Shown in pieces: positions 1-13,139 of a stretch of 64,000 nt of DNA. Within the stretch, counting starts at the first letter, position 1; the number at the start of each line of letters is the position of its first letter. The DNA lies in NCBI RefSeq assembly GCF_009749525.1, contig NZ_WOAC01000023.1, positions 17,022-81,021 of the forward strand. The letters run 5' to 3'. The position numbers were made by a program, and so were the translations under genes. This stretch comes from Mesorhizobium xinjiangense. Its GTDB lineage: Bacteria > Pseudomonadota > Alphaproteobacteria > Rhizobiales > Rhizobiaceae. A model generated the notes under the pieces. That model was not told the DNA's origin and ran no database searches. It worked only from the letters and a program-made list of their open reading frames with translations.

Positions 1-1565
1 CCCATTTCGCCGGCGACGTGGCAATCGTGCATAACGGCATCATCGAAAATTTCGCCGAACTGCGATCCGAGCTGGCGGCCAAGGGCCATGTGTTCAGCAC
101 CCAGACCGACACCGAAGTCGTGGCCCATCTCGTTTCCGAAGGAATTTCGGGCGGATCGAGCCCGCAGGAGGCTGCCTTCGCCGCGCTCAAGCGGCTGGAA
201 GGCGCCTTCGCCATCGCGCTCATGTTCCGTGGCGACGAGGACCTGTTGATCGGCGCGCGCAACGGTCCGCCGTTGGCTATCGGACATGGCGAGGGCGAGA
301 CCTATCTCGGATCGGATGCGATCGCGCTGTCGCCGTTCACCAATCAGGTGACTTATCTCGAAGACGGCGACTGGGCGGTCGTGCGGCGCGACAGCGTCAA
401 GATCTGCGACATGAACGGGTCTCCGGTCGAGCGGCCCAGGCAGACCTCGGTGGCGACGAGTTTCCTCGTCGACAAGGGCAATCACCGCCATTTCATGGAA
501 AAGGAGATCCACGAACAGCCCGAGGTGATTTCCCATACGCTGGCCAATTATCTGGACTTCGCCAACGGCGCGATCAGGCAGCCGGAGCTGCCATTCGACT
601 TCGCCACGCTCGACCGGCTCACCATCTCGGCCTGCGGCACGGCCTATCTCTCCGGGCTTGTCAGCAAATACTGGTTCGAGCGGTTTGCGCGGCTGCCGGT
701 CGACATCGATATCGCTTCGGAGTTCCGCTATCGCGAAATGCCGCTGTCAAAGAACAGCGCGGCGGTCTTCATCTCGCAGTCCGGTGAAACCGCCGATTCG
801 CTGGCCTCGTTGCGCTATTGCCGCGGCGAGGGCGTTCCGATCGCCTCGATCGTCAATGTCCAGGGTTCGACCATCGCGCGCGAATCCGATATCGTCTTTC
901 CGACCCTCGCCGGACCCGAGATCGGCGTTGCCTCGACCAAGGCCTTCACCTGCCAGCTTTCCGTGCTTGCTTCGCTCGCCCTGCGCGCCGCGCGTGAACG
1001 CGGCACCATCGACAATGAGACCGAGCGCAAGCTCATACGCGCCCTGTCCGAGGCGCCACGGCTGGCCAGTCAGGTGCTGCGGCTGGAGGAGCGGTTCCGG
1101 GAGCTGGCGCGGGAATTGTCTCATTACAAACACGTTCTCTATCTCGGCCGCGACACCAGCTATCCGCTGGCCCTCGAAGGGGCACTCAAGCTGAAGGAGA
1201 TCTCCTATATCCATGCCGAAGGCTATGCGGCAGGGGAGCTCAAGCACGGTCCGATCGCGCTCATCGACGAAGAGATGCCGGTCATCGTCATTGCGCCGCA
1301 TGACCGCATCTTCGACAAGAGCGTCTCCAACATGCAGGAAGTGGCCGCGCGTGGCGGCAAGATCATCCTGATCACTGACGCGACAGGGGCCGAAAAGGCG
1401 AACGTATCGACGCTCGAGACCATCGTGATGCCGGATGTGCCTGAATTCGTCGCGCCGATCGTCTACGCGCTGCCGGTCCAGATGCTGGCCTATCACACCG
1501 CCGTATTCATGGGGACCGATGTCGACCAGCCGCGCAATCTGGCCAAATCGGTGACCGTGGAATAG
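1..1565 (+). CDS. glmS: Glutamine--fructose-6-phosphate aminotransferase (isomerizing), 5'-truncated by window edge
   Basis: Makes glucosamine-6-phosphate from fructose-6-phosphate and glutamine, the first step towards UDP-GlcNAc for peptidoglycan and lipid A. The frame is open from the first bases, so the gene starts outside the window. About 85-90 residues are missing relative to the usual ~608, including the catalytic N-terminal Cys. Visible are the end of the class II glutaminase domain (VHNGIIENF), the first SIS domain (ISACGTAYLSG) and the second (LGRDTSYPLALEGALKLKE), ending with the family-typical NLAKSVTVE. Truncation is purely an edge effect. Identification is firm. Confidence 0.97.
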   Translation, partial: HFAGDVAIVHNGIIENFAELRSELAAKGHVFSTQTDTEVVAHLVSEGISGGSSPQEAAFAALKRLEGAFAIALMFRGDEDLLIGARNGPPLAIGHGEGETYLGSDAIALSPFTNQVTYLEDGDWAVVRRDSVKICDMNGSPVERPRQTSVATSFLVDKGNHRHFMEKEIHEQPEVISHTLANYLDFANGAIRQPELPFDFATLDRLTISACGTAYLSGLVSKYWFERFARLPVDIDIASEFRYREMPLSKNSAAVFISQSGETADSLASLRYCRGEGVPIASIVNVQGSTIARESDIVFPTLAGPEIGVASTKAFTCQLSVLASLALRAARERGTIDNETERKLIRALSEAPRLASQVLRLEERFRELARELSHYKHVLYLGRDTSYPLALEGALKLKEISYIHAEGYAAGELKHGPIALIDEEMPVIVIAPHDRIFDKSVSNMQEVAARGGKIILITDATGAEKANVSTLETIVMPDVPEFVAPIVYALPVQMLAYHTAVFMGTDVDQPRNLAKSVTVE

Positions 1566-1694
1566 GCGCGCGATCCGCGTCCGTCTGCCGCGGCGTCGAT
1601 TCGCGGCAGACGAATTTGGCGCTTTTGCCTTTCAAATTTAGAATGCAGTGCATTATGTATCGTGAAGCCTCTGCTCACACGGCAGAACGGAGCC

Positions 1695-2396
1695 ATGTCC
1701 GATCACTCCAAATCGCATCGCGGTATGACGCGCATCAGAAACTATTTCCTCACCGGGTTCGTCGTCTGCGCGCCGCTTGCGATCACCGCCTATCTGACGT
1801 GGTCCTTCATCGGCTGGGTTGATTCCTGGGTCAAACCCTACATCCCGGGACGCTATAATCCGGACAATTATCTGCCCTTTGCCGTGCCTGGCTTCGGGCT
1901 GATCGTCGCGTTGATCCTGATCACGCTGATCGGCTTCCTGACGGCGAACTTCATCGGCCGGACGATCTTTTCCTATGGCGAGTATTTTCTCGATCGCATG
2001 CCGCTCGTGCGCAGCATATACCGCGGTCTCAAGCAGATTTTCGAGACCGTGCTGTCGCACAAGTCGGACGTCTTCAAGAAGGTCGGTCTGATCGAATACC
2101 CACGTCGAGGGTTGTGGGCGATCATCTTCATCTCCAGCGAGAGGGAATCCGAAGTCAATATCAAGCTGGAGGATCAATCCGGAAGGACCGTCGCTGTCTT
2201 CCTGCCGTCTACGCCCAATCCGACGACGGGTTTCCTGCTTTACGTGCCGAAATCGGAAGTCATCGAATTGTCGATGACGGTCGAGGAGGCGGCCAAGCTG
2301 ATCATATCGGCGGGGCTCGTGACGCCGGAATACCAGAAGATCACCCACGACCTGGCGGTTCAGGCCGGCGCGACAACGCCGCGCGACGCGGCCTGA
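1695..2396 (+). CDS. DUF502 family inner-membrane protein
   Basis: A 233-residue protein of the DUF502 family, of unknown biochemical function. Two hydrophobic segments lie near the N-terminus (about residues 20-42 and 70-95), followed by a soluble domain with the conserved stretches MPLVRSIYRG and KQIFETVL. The ATG at 1695 is preferred over an in-frame GTG at 1662 because a purine-rich ACGGAG precedes it at suitable distance and family members begin close to the first membrane segment. It converges on recG with four bases between the stop codons. The pairing glmS-DUF502-recG is common in Rhizobiales, which supports the call but gives no function. Confidence 0.85.
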   Translation: MSDHSKSHRGMTRIRNYFLTGFVVCAPLAITAYLTWSFIGWVDSWVKPYIPGRYNPDNYLPFAVPGFGLIVALILITLIGFLTANFIGRTIFSYGEYFLDRMPLVRSIYRGLKQIFETVLSHKSDVFKKVGLIEYPRRGLWAIIFISSERESEVNIKLEDQSGRTVAVFLPSTPNPTTGFLLYVPKSEVIELSMTVEEAAKLIISAGLVTPEYQKITHDLAVQAGATTPRDAA

Positions 2397-2400
2397 CCGT

Positions 2401-4509
2401 TCAACCCGCCCGCAACAGCCGCACCGCTTCGTCGCGGCCGAACAGATAAAGAAGCAGCCGCAACGCCTGTCCGCGCTCGCCGCGCAGCTCCGGATCGCGT
2501 TCCAGCACGAGCCGGGCATCGTTGCGCGCCGTCTCCAGAAGATCGGCATGCGCCTCGATTCGCGCCACCAGGAAGCCCGGCGTGCCGGACTGCCGTGTTC
2601 CGAGGAGTTCGCCTTCGCCGCGCAGCTTCAGGTCTTCCTCCGAGATGACGAAGCCGTCCTCGGTTTCGCGCATGACCGACAGGCGCCGTTTGGCCGTCTC
2701 GCCGAGCGGACCCTTGTAGAGCAACAGGCAGGTCGAGGCCTTGTCGCCGCGGCCCACCCGGCCGCGCAACTGGTGGAGCTGCGCCAGGCCGAAGCGTTCC
2801 GCATGCTCGATGACGATGATCGTGGCGTCGGGGACGTCGACCCCGACCTCGATGACGGTCGTTGCGACGAGGATGCGCGTGTCGCCGTTCTTGAACGCCT
2901 GCATCGCCGCGTCCTTTTCGGCCCCCTTCATCCGGCCATGCACCAGACCGACCTGCGAACCGAAGATCTTTTTCAGGGACGCGAAGCGGTCTTCGACCGA
3001 CATCAGTTTCATTTCCTCGGATTCTTCGACCAGGGGGCAGATCCAATAGACCTTCTGGCCCTCGGAAATGGCGGAGCGAAGCCGTTCGATGAGATCGTCG
3101 AGCCGCTCGAGGGGAAGGGTGACGGTCTGGATCGGGCGGCGCCCGGCCGGCTTTTCGGTCAGACGCGAGACGTCCATGTCGCCAAAGGCGGTCAGCACCA
3201 GCGTGCGCGGGATGGGCGTGGCGGTCATGACCAGCATGTCGGGAGCCTCGCCCTTGGCCGTCATCGCCAGCCGCTGGTGGACACCGAAGCGATGCTGCTC
3301 GTCGACGATGGCCAGGCCGAGATTGCGGTAATTCACGCTTTCCTGGAAAAGCGCATGGGTTCCGACGACGAAGTTGATCGATCCGTCGGCCAGTCCGGCG
3401 AGCGTCTCGGTGCGCTCCCGCCCTTTTTCACGGCCCGTCAGCACAGCGCATTTGAGGCCCGCTTGGGCCGCCAGGGGGGCGATGGTGGCAAAATGCTGGC
3501 GCGCGAGGATTTCCGTCGGCGCCATAAGGACGGCCTGCGTGTCCGCTTCGGCGGCGCGCGCCATGGCAAGGAGCGCAACCACCGTCTTGCCGGCGCCCAC
3601 ATCGCCCTGCAGCAGGCGCAGCATGCGTTCGGGTCTGGCCAGATCGGCCTCGATTTCGGCCAGCGCCTGTTCCTGGGAGCCGGTCAGTGCATAGGGGAGC
3701 GCTGCGCGAATGCGATCGACCAGACGTCCGTCACCGGTGAGCGGGCGGCCGGAGAGCTTGCGGATGCGCGCGCGCATCATCGCCAGGGAGAGCTGCCCGG
3801 CCAGAAACTCGTCATAGGTCAGGCGGCGGCGGGCGGCGTTGTCGGGCGAGACGTCGAGGGCGTCCGATGGGTTGTGCAATCGCATCAGGGCCTGGTCGAA
3901 GCCCGGAAAGCTGTGCCGTCGCTTCAATTCGCCGTCGAGCCATTCGGGCATGTCTGGCAAACGGTCGAGCGCCTGTTGCAGGATGCGCCGCAGGATGCGC
4001 GGCGAAAGACCTGCCGTCAGCGGGTAGACGGGTTCGACGAGCGGCAGCGAGGCCGCCTCGGCCGCCGGCACGACATGATCGGGATGGACCATGGAGGGCC
4101 GGCCGTTGAACCATTCCATGCGCCCGCTGACGAGGACTTGCGAACCAACGGGCAGCAGTTTTTCCAGCCATGCCTGCTTGGCGTGGAAGAATGTCAAGGC
4201 GATCTCGCCGCTTTCGTCATGGGCGAAGACCCGGTAAGGCACGTTGGCTCGGCCGCGTGGTGACGGCTGATGACGGTCGACATGCAGTTCGAGTGTGACG
4301 ATCGCCCCTTCGGCCGCGCGCGCCACGCCGGGCCGGTTGCGCCGGTCGATGATCGAGTGCGGCAGAACGAAAAGCAGGTCGCCGACGCGCGGCTCACGTT
4401 CGCCGAGATCGGCCGGAACGATGCGCGCCAGGAGGCCGGCCAGTTTCGTGCCAACGCCGTCCAGCGCGGTAACCGGTGCAAACAGCGGATCGAGAAGGGA
4501 AGGGCGCAT
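2401..4509 (-). CDS. recG: ATP-dependent DNA helicase RecG
   Basis: A superfamily 2 helicase that remodels stalled replication forks and branch-migrates Holliday junctions. The 702 residues match the family length. The N-terminal wedge/OB region (about residues 60-150) precedes the helicase core: Walker A GDVGAGKT at residues 302-309, the DEQH box at 403-406, then TATPIPRTL and the C-terminal helicase half with QLRGRVGRG. The start gives MRPSLLDPLF, typical of rhizobial RecG. It is divergent from sdhE; the shared intergenic region of about 90 bases must hold both promoters. Confidence 0.98.
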   Translation of the reverse strand: MRPSLLDPLFAPVTALDGVGTKLAGLLARIVPADLGEREPRVGDLLFVLPHSIIDRRNRPGVARAAEGAIVTLELHVDRHQPSPRGRANVPYRVFAHDESGEIALTFFHAKQAWLEKLLPVGSQVLVSGRMEWFNGRPSMVHPDHVVPAAEAASLPLVEPVYPLTAGLSPRILRRILQQALDRLPDMPEWLDGELKRRHSFPGFDQALMRLHNPSDALDVSPDNAARRRLTYDEFLAGQLSLAMMRARIRKLSGRPLTGDGRLVDRIRAALPYALTGSQEQALAEIEADLARPERMLRLLQGDVGAGKTVVALLAMARAAEADTQAVLMAPTEILARQHFATIAPLAAQAGLKCAVLTGREKGRERTETLAGLADGSINFVVGTHALFQESVNYRNLGLAIVDEQHRFGVHQRLAMTAKGEAPDMLVMTATPIPRTLVLTAFGDMDVSRLTEKPAGRRPIQTVTLPLERLDDLIERLRSAISEGQKVYWICPLVEESEEMKLMSVEDRFASLKKIFGSQVGLVHGRMKGAEKDAAMQAFKNGDTRILVATTVIEVGVDVPDATIIVIEHAERFGLAQLHQLRGRVGRGDKASTCLLLYKGPLGETAKRRLSVMRETEDGFVISEEDLKLRGEGELLGTRQSGTPGFLVARIEAHADLLETARNDARLVLERDPELRGERGQALRLLLYLFGRDEAVRLLRAG

Positions 4510-4598
4510 GCGGCAAGATTATGCAGGCAAGTCCGGCGCGCAAGGCTGACACCCGACATGATCCACTATATATCGACGCGGCAGAGGATTTCTTCGAC

Positions 4599-4880
4599 AT
4601 GAACGGCACTCACGAAACCGACGACCTCGAAACACGCAAGCGCAAGGCGCTGTTTCGCTCCTGGCACCGCGGCATGCGTGAATGCGATCTCATTTTGGGA
4701 TCGTTCGCCGATGCGCGTCTGGCGGCCTTGACCGAGGCCGAACTCGAACAATATGAAGACCTGCTCAAGGCGCCGGATGCCGAACTCTTCAAATGGGTGA
4801 CGGGCGAACACCAGGTGCCCGAACGCTACGACACGACGTTGTTCCGCTCGATCCGGGGATTTCGCCATTCGGTGGAATGA
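4599..4880 (+). CDS. sdhE: Succinate dehydrogenase assembly factor SdhE (DUF339/Sdh5 family)
   Basis: Small cytoplasmic factor that promotes covalent flavin attachment to the succinate dehydrogenase flavoprotein subunit. The 93-residue product carries the family hallmark RSWHRGMRECDLILG (the RGxxE motif) near residue 25, and later LEQYEDLLKAPDAELFKW. The frame is open further upstream, but the ATG at 4599 follows AGAGGATT and gives the usual family length; longer versions would overlap the 5' end of recG on the other strand. The gene order recG/sdhE/mfd is conserved in alphaproteobacteria. Confidence 0.93.
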   Translation: MNGTHETDDLETRKRKALFRSWHRGMRECDLILGSFADARLAALTEAELEQYEDLLKAPDAELFKWVTGEHQVPERYDTTLFRSIRGFRHSVE

Positions 4881-4923
4881 ACCCTGATCGACGCCCCGAC
4901 ATAGCACAGATCAAAGCATTGCC

Positions 4924-8424
<3,501 letters not shown>

Positions 8425-8460
8425 CGGCCGGTCCGTTCCCGATCACGGCTGTGCGGAACG

Positions 8461-9141
8461 TCAGACCAGCTTTTCCAACTCGCCACGCGCCTTGGCTGTC
8501 CCGATCTGCCTGAAGGCGTCGGCGAGCGTCTCGGCGTCCTGCGCGCCCATGACGGCGAACTTTCCCTCGATGAGAAAGCAGGGAACGCCACGAACGCCCA
8601 TTTGGGCGGCGGTGGCGATCTCCTCGCGGACCGCCTCCTTGTCGGAATCGGTCGGCAGCAACGTCTCCACCACTGCGATATCCATGCCGCTGTCGCGCGC
8701 AGCTTCAATCAGCATGTCGCGGTCGCCGACATTGCGGCCTTCTTCGAAATAGAGCTTGAACAGCCGCCGCACCAGGATGTTCTGAACCTCCAGTCCGGCC
8801 GATCCCGCCCAGCGGATGAGGCGATGCGCGTCGAGCGTGTTGGGCGACACCTCTATCCTGTCTAGATCGAAGGCGATGCCTTCTGCGCTGCCGGCCTCCC
8901 GGACGGTGTCGTGCACCTGGCGCAACCGCGCCTCGTCGCCGAACTTCGCCAGCATATAGGATTTGCGGTCGTAGCCTTCGGGCGGGATTGACGGATCGAG
9001 CTGGAAGGGCCGCCAGCGCACTGCGAAATCCGCTTCGTCAACGATCGCCATGGCACGGTCGAGCCGCTTCTGGCCGATGAAGCACCACGGGCAGACCACG
9101 TCGGATACAACGTCGATGTCGATTGTCGTCTTGTCGGTCAT
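8461..9141 (-). CDS. DsbA family oxidoreductase, FrnE-like
   Basis: A 226-residue thioredoxin-fold protein of the FrnE/2-hydroxychromene-2-carboxylate isomerase-like branch of the DsbA family. A CPWC redox motif sits at residues 17-20, followed by FIGQKRLDRA, and the C-terminal cis-Pro segment VRGVPCFLIEGKFAVMGAQ is intact. There is no signal peptide, so the protein is probably cytoplasmic and acts in thiol-disulfide exchange; some relatives are linked to oxidative stress or polyketide tailoring, but the substrate cannot be read from sequence. It lies downstream of a peptide-binding protein gene on the same strand and converges on mfd. Confidence 0.88.
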   Translation of the reverse strand: MTDKTTIDIDVVSDVVCPWCFIGQKRLDRAMAIVDEADFAVRWRPFQLDPSIPPEGYDRKSYMLAKFGDEARLRQVHDTVREAGSAEGIAFDLDRIEVSPNTLDAHRLIRWAGSAGLEVQNILVRRLFKLYFEEGRNVGDRDMLIEAARDSGMDIAVVETLLPTDSDKEAVREEIATAAQMGVRGVPCFLIEGKFAVMGAQDAETLADAFRQIGTAKARGELEKLV

Positions 9142-9189
9142 GTCGGCAGCCTTTCGTGGGATTGGCCGTCTGCGATTCTAGTGGTCCGT

Positions 9190-9239
9190 TTCCAACATTT
9201 GCATCCCATTTGCATCGGCCCTGAGGGCAAATGTTGGAA
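9190..9239 (-). terminator. Long imperfect hairpin between peptide-binding protein gene and frnE-like gene
   Basis: Perfect 13-base inverted repeat TTCCAACATTTGC (9190-9202) and GCAAATGTTGGAA (9227-9239) with a 24-base loop that contains a second small hairpin GCCCTGAGGGC. It follows the stop of the minus-strand peptide-binding gene (9247) and precedes the frnE-like gene. There is no U-tract, so it may be a processing or stabilising structure or an operator rather than a true intrinsic terminator. Confidence 0.4.
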
Positions 9240-9246
9240 TCAGGCG

Positions 9247-11049
9247 CTATCCGGGACTGCGCCACCAGGTCGTCAGTTGATACCCGTAAAGCGGCGTGAC
9301 GTCGGGGTGGGCAATGCGCGACCACCGTGCCAGCCATTGTTCATCACGATGATAGAGCGGGACAACCCATGCGCCGCTCAACAATACGCGATCATAGGCG
9401 CGCACCGCCTCGACGAAATCGGCCCGCGAGCGCGCGTTCAGCAGCGCATCGATCATGGCGTCCACGGCGGGTTCGGCGACACCGGCGAAGTTCCACGAGC
9501 CATTGGCGTCGCGAGCGACGCTACCCCACCGGCCGACTTGCTCCACGCCGGGCGACAGCGAGGAGGGATAGGTATACAGGATGACATCATAGTCGAAGGT
9601 GATGAGGCGCTGCTGGTATTGCGCCGCATCGGCCGAGCGCAATGTCGTCTGGATGCCAAGACGCGACAGGGTGCGCTGCCAGGCCAGTGCCAGTTCTTCG
9701 CCGCTTTTGGCCTTGAGCATGATTTCGAAGGACAGTGGCCGCCCGTTCGCGTCGACCATGCGTCCTTCTTCCATTTGGTAGCCGGCATGCTTGAGCGCCT
9801 CATAGCCGTGCCTCAGGAATGCGCGATCGCGTCCGCTTCCGTCCGACGACGGCGGCGACCACTCGCCCGCCATGATCGAGGGGGCGACGGCATCGGGAAA
9901 ATCGGCCAGAAATTCGCGCTCCTTGTCGCTGGCCGGTCGGCCGTGGGAGGAGAGTTCTGAGCCGTCCCAGTAGCTCTTCGTCCTTGTATAGACGCCGGAG
10001 AACAGGTTGCGGTTGGCCCATTCGAAATCGAACAGCCCGGCAAGCGCCCGTCTGAGCTTGCGGTTCTGGAATACCGGGCGGCGCGTGTTGAGTACGAAGC
10101 CATGCATGCCGGACGGCAGCCCACTCCTGAAACTCTCCTTGACGACTGCGCCGGAAGTGACCGCCGGAAAATCATACTCGCTCGACCAGCGCGAGGCGCT
10201 GTTTTCGATATGGATGTCGATCAGCCCCTTCTTGAACGCCTCGAACAGCGTGTTCTCGTCGCGGAAATAGTTGATGCGGATCTCGTCGTAATTGTCGAAG
10301 CCGCGCTTGGAGGAAATGTCCCTGGCCCAATAGTCCTCATTGCGGCGAAAGGTGATCAGTTCACCCGGACGGACCATCTCGATCCGATAGGGCCCGCTGC
10401 CGATCATCGGCTTGAGCGTCGAGCGATCGAAGGTTTCAGCGTCGATTGCATGCTTGGGCAAGACTGGCATCAGACCGAGAATGAGCGGCAGCTCGCGATC
10501 GGGCTCCTTGAAGACAAGCCGCACCCCGTTGGGGGCTGCCATTTCAATCCGCTCGATCTTGTCGATCGTCGTTCGATAGCGCGGCAAGCCCTTGTCGCGC
10601 AGCAGCTCCAACGTGAAGATCACGTCCTGCGGCGTTACCGGTTCACCGTCTGAGAACCGCGCCCGCCGGTCGAGCTGGAACTCGACGAAGCTGCGCTCCT
10701 CGTCTGTTTCGACCGTCTTCGCGATGAGTGGATAGAGCGTGAACGGCTCGTCGTAGGAACGCATCATCAGGCTGTCGAAGACGAGGTTGCCGAAGACGAG
10801 GTCGACGACGCCGCGCGCGCCCGAGCCCTGCACGATGTAGGGATTGACGCTGTCGAAGGTGCCCTGGACGGCATAGTTGATCGTGCCGCCCTTCGGCGCG
10901 TCGGGATTGGCATAAGGCAAATGGGAAAAGTCGGCGCCGAGTGCCGGCTCGCCGTGCATGGCAATGGCGTGGCTCGGCTGTGCGGCCGCGGCCATTGCGG
11001 TCACGACGATGCACAGGCTGGCAAGCAGGAGGGTGTGGAGGGTCTTCAT
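9247..11049 (-). CDS. Extracellular solute-binding protein family 5 (YejA-like peptide-binding protein)
   Basis: Periplasmic binding protein of the peptide/nickel/opine family, closest in organisation to YejA, which feeds oligopeptides or microcin C to YejBEF. The 600 residues begin with a signal peptide (hydrophobic segment about 5-22, cleavage near AAAA-QPSHA). The mature start contains HGEPALGADFSHLPYANPDAPKG and FDSVNPYIVQG, characteristic of the YejA group. No permease or ATPase genes accompany it, so it either uses a transporter encoded elsewhere or acts as an orphan. It is divergent from the IalB-family gene. The ligand cannot be deduced. Confidence 0.88.
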   Translation of the reverse strand: MKTLHTLLLASLCIVVTAMAAAAQPSHAIAMHGEPALGADFSHLPYANPDAPKGGTINYAVQGTFDSVNPYIVQGSGARGVVDLVFGNLVFDSLMMRSYDEPFTLYPLIAKTVETDEERSFVEFQLDRRARFSDGEPVTPQDVIFTLELLRDKGLPRYRTTIDKIERIEMAAPNGVRLVFKEPDRELPLILGLMPVLPKHAIDAETFDRSTLKPMIGSGPYRIEMVRPGELITFRRNEDYWARDISSKRGFDNYDEIRINYFRDENTLFEAFKKGLIDIHIENSASRWSSEYDFPAVTSGAVVKESFRSGLPSGMHGFVLNTRRPVFQNRKLRRALAGLFDFEWANRNLFSGVYTRTKSYWDGSELSSHGRPASDKEREFLADFPDAVAPSIMAGEWSPPSSDGSGRDRAFLRHGYEALKHAGYQMEEGRMVDANGRPLSFEIMLKAKSGEELALAWQRTLSRLGIQTTLRSADAAQYQQRLITFDYDVILYTYPSSLSPGVEQVGRWGSVARDANGSWNFAGVAEPAVDAMIDALLNARSRADFVEAVRAYDRVLLSGAWVVPLYHRDEQWLARWSRIAHPDVTPLYGYQLTTWWRSPG

Positions 11050-11327
11050 GATCCCGACAAGTCAGGGGCTGCAATTCGCCTTCGGTGGCTGCGATTCGCC
11101 GCGCACGGTAGCATGCCGGCCTGTAACCCACCGCAACAACCTGTCCGATGTGGCATAAATTGGGAGATGGACTGGATTCAACTGCCCTGCCGGTGTAACA
11201 GGCCTATGAGTTCTGGCTCGGCGAGTCTGTGTGGCGGCGGGCCTTGCTGTTGCCTCATTTGATCAACAGGTAGCGGGCACGCACCATATGCCGGGCGCCC
11301 AGGAGCATGCGAGAGGAACACCACACG

Positions 11328-11960
11328 ATGAAACATTGCAAAAGCACGGCGAGCCGATATCTGGCCATGGCGACCGGCCTCGCTGCCTTCCTTGCCGTCG
11401 GCGCCGCGCCGGCCGCCGCGCAGCAGCAGCAGCCCCAGGTGCCCAAGGGCTGGTTCAAGGCCTGCTCCAAGCAGGAAGATATCGATATCTGCAACATACA
11501 GAATATCGTTCTCGCAAACTCGGGCCAGTTGGTGACCGGCGTCAGCCTGATCGAGGTGAAGGGCAAGGTGAACCGCAAGGTTTTCCAGGTCACCGTTCCC
11601 TCCGGTCGTATGATCCCGCCTGGCATCGGCCTGCAGATCGATGGCGGCAAGGCCCAGAAGGTCGACTATGCAATCTGCTTTCCGGACCGCTGCGTTGCAG
11701 AAGTGCCGCTGACCGATACGCTGGTCAACTCGTTCAAGAAGGGGTCGGAGCTGAGGCTCACCTCGGTGAACTTCCAGAACCAGCCGAATCCGATCAACGT
11801 GTCGCTCCAGGGCTTCACCGATGCCTTTGACGGACCGCCGATGCAGCAATCCGACCTGCAGGAGCGTCAGCAGAAGCTCCAGGAGTTCGTCAACAAGAAC
11901 AACGAGGACTTCGCCAAGAAACTCAAGGAAGAGCAGGAAAAGGCGAAGGCTGCGAACTGA
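11328..11960 (+). CDS. Invasion-associated locus B (IalB) family exported protein
   Basis: A 210-residue exported protein of the IalB family, first linked to erythrocyte invasion by Bartonella but widespread and of unclear function in free-living Rhizobiales. A signal peptide spans about residues 1-32 (GLAAFLAVGAAPAAA), followed by a Gln-rich linker and the IalB core with WFKACSKQ and the Cys pair YAICFPDRC. A charged Glu/Lys/Gln-rich helical tail closes the protein. The ATG at 11328 follows AGAGGA at proper spacing; an in-frame ATG at 11307 has its purine tract too close. A strong terminator follows, so this is probably a single-gene unit. Confidence 0.88.
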   Translation: MKHCKSTASRYLAMATGLAAFLAVGAAPAAAQQQQPQVPKGWFKACSKQEDIDICNIQNIVLANSGQLVTGVSLIEVKGKVNRKVFQVTVPSGRMIPPGIGLQIDGGKAQKVDYAICFPDRCVAEVPLTDTLVNSFKKGSELRLTSVNFQNQPNPINVSLQGFTDAFDGPPMQQSDLQERQQKLQEFVNKNNEDFAKKLKEEQEKAKAAN

Positions 11961-12007
11961 TCGGCCGCGAGCCTGAGCTCCAAATCAGGAAACAGGCAGG
12001 AATTTGC

Positions 12008-12042
12008 GAAAGGGCGGGGCGTTGTCTCCGCTCTTTCTTTTT
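12008..12042 (+). terminator. Intrinsic terminator after IalB-family gene
   Basis: A 12-base-pair stem (12008-12019 with 12026-12037, two G-U pairs in the plus-strand RNA) with a six-base loop, followed directly by TTTTT. It sits 48 bases after the stop codon. Confidence 0.85.
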
Positions 12043-12205
12043 GTGCCATCGGGGCGCTCGGTCGAACCGCCGCGCGGACCGTTTACACGACGTAATCTGT
12101 GTGAAACGGGGCGGGTTGCCCGCAAGGGGATTCTCACACCCCGTTCGCTCGGTTAGCATTCCTGTTGATTCGGGATGATTCTCGAACGGACAAGGGGATG
12201 CATAG

Positions 12206-12991
12206 ATGGCAGTCCAGGCGGCGGAATCGATCGGGCCTCAGACAGACGGCGCACAGCGCGAACCCTCAATGGAAGAGATATTGGCGTCGATCCGGCGCAT
12301 CATCGAGGACAGCGACCAGGTGCACAAACCGGACGCTCCCGCGACGGCGACATATGACGAATCCGCTGCGGAAAGCGACATGCGCAGTTTCTCGGCCGAG
12401 TTGAATCAGCCCGCCGACGCCGCGGAGCGCCAGGACGGCCCGACATCCGAAAGCGCGCAGGTCGATCAGGCGCACACGTCTTCGCCCTTGCCGAACGAGA
12501 CTGCCGCCGTGGCGACGGACGCAGACGCGCCCGGGACGTTCGGCCGGTTCGCGACGGAGGCCCCTGCCGCGCAGCCACATGAGCATGAAAGCGAGCCGAG
12601 GGGAGACAAGGCGGCTGCGCCGCGCGAGAACAACATGGCCTTGGACGAGGAAATGGACGTTGCTCTGCCGGCGGCAGAAGGCGTCGAAACGCCGGCGCCG
12701 CAAGGATTGCAGGCCGCGCAAGATGCGACCGGCCGCGCCCTCGCTCCGGCACCGGCGGGACAGGGCAATCTCGGTTCGATCATATCCGAACAGGCGGGCC
12801 GGCAGGTCTCGGCGGCGTTTGATGAACTATCCGAAGTGTTTGCCGCCGGCCGGCGGAGAAGTTTTGATGAAATCGCGGCCGAAATGATGCGTCCGATGCT
12901 CCAGGAATGGCTGGACAACAATCTGCCGACGCTGGTCGAGCGCCTGGTGCGCGAGGAAATCGAGCGGGTTGCGCGCGGTCACGCCGACTGA
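12206..12991 (+). CDS. popZ: Polar organizing protein PopZ-like (DUF2497)
   Basis: A 261-residue protein with the bipartite design of PopZ, the pole-organising scaffold that binds ParB and recruits cell-cycle regulators in alphaproteobacteria. The N-terminal helix carries PSMEEILASIRRIIED (residues 20-35). The centre is an acidic, Pro/Ala-rich disordered spacer, and the C-terminal oligomerisation region (about 218-258) reads MMRPMLQEWLDNNLPTLVE. The start is supported by AAGGGGAT upstream. Position directly before valS is the usual alphaproteobacterial arrangement. In Rhizobiales, PopZ marks the growing or new pole; that role is inferred from relatives. Confidence 0.9.
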   Translation: MAVQAAESIGPQTDGAQREPSMEEILASIRRIIEDSDQVHKPDAPATATYDESAAESDMRSFSAELNQPADAAERQDGPTSESAQVDQAHTSSPLPNETAAVATDADAPGTFGRFATEAPAAQPHEHESEPRGDKAAAPRENNMALDEEMDVALPAAEGVETPAPQGLQAAQDATGRALAPAPAGQGNLGSIISEQAGRQVSAAFDELSEVFAAGRRRSFDEIAAEMMRPMLQEWLDNNLPTLVERLVREEIERVARGHAD

Positions 12992-13139
12992 GCGGACGAT
13001 CTCCTTTCTGCCTGTCACGTTTGTGCGCCGCCTGCGGGCGGCGTTCGGCGTTGCTTGCCCGGTCTTCGCACGCAGTTGACTTGCCGGCAGCCATCCGGTT
13101 TACACCCTGCCAGACTTCTCCCATTCGCGGACGACCCAT

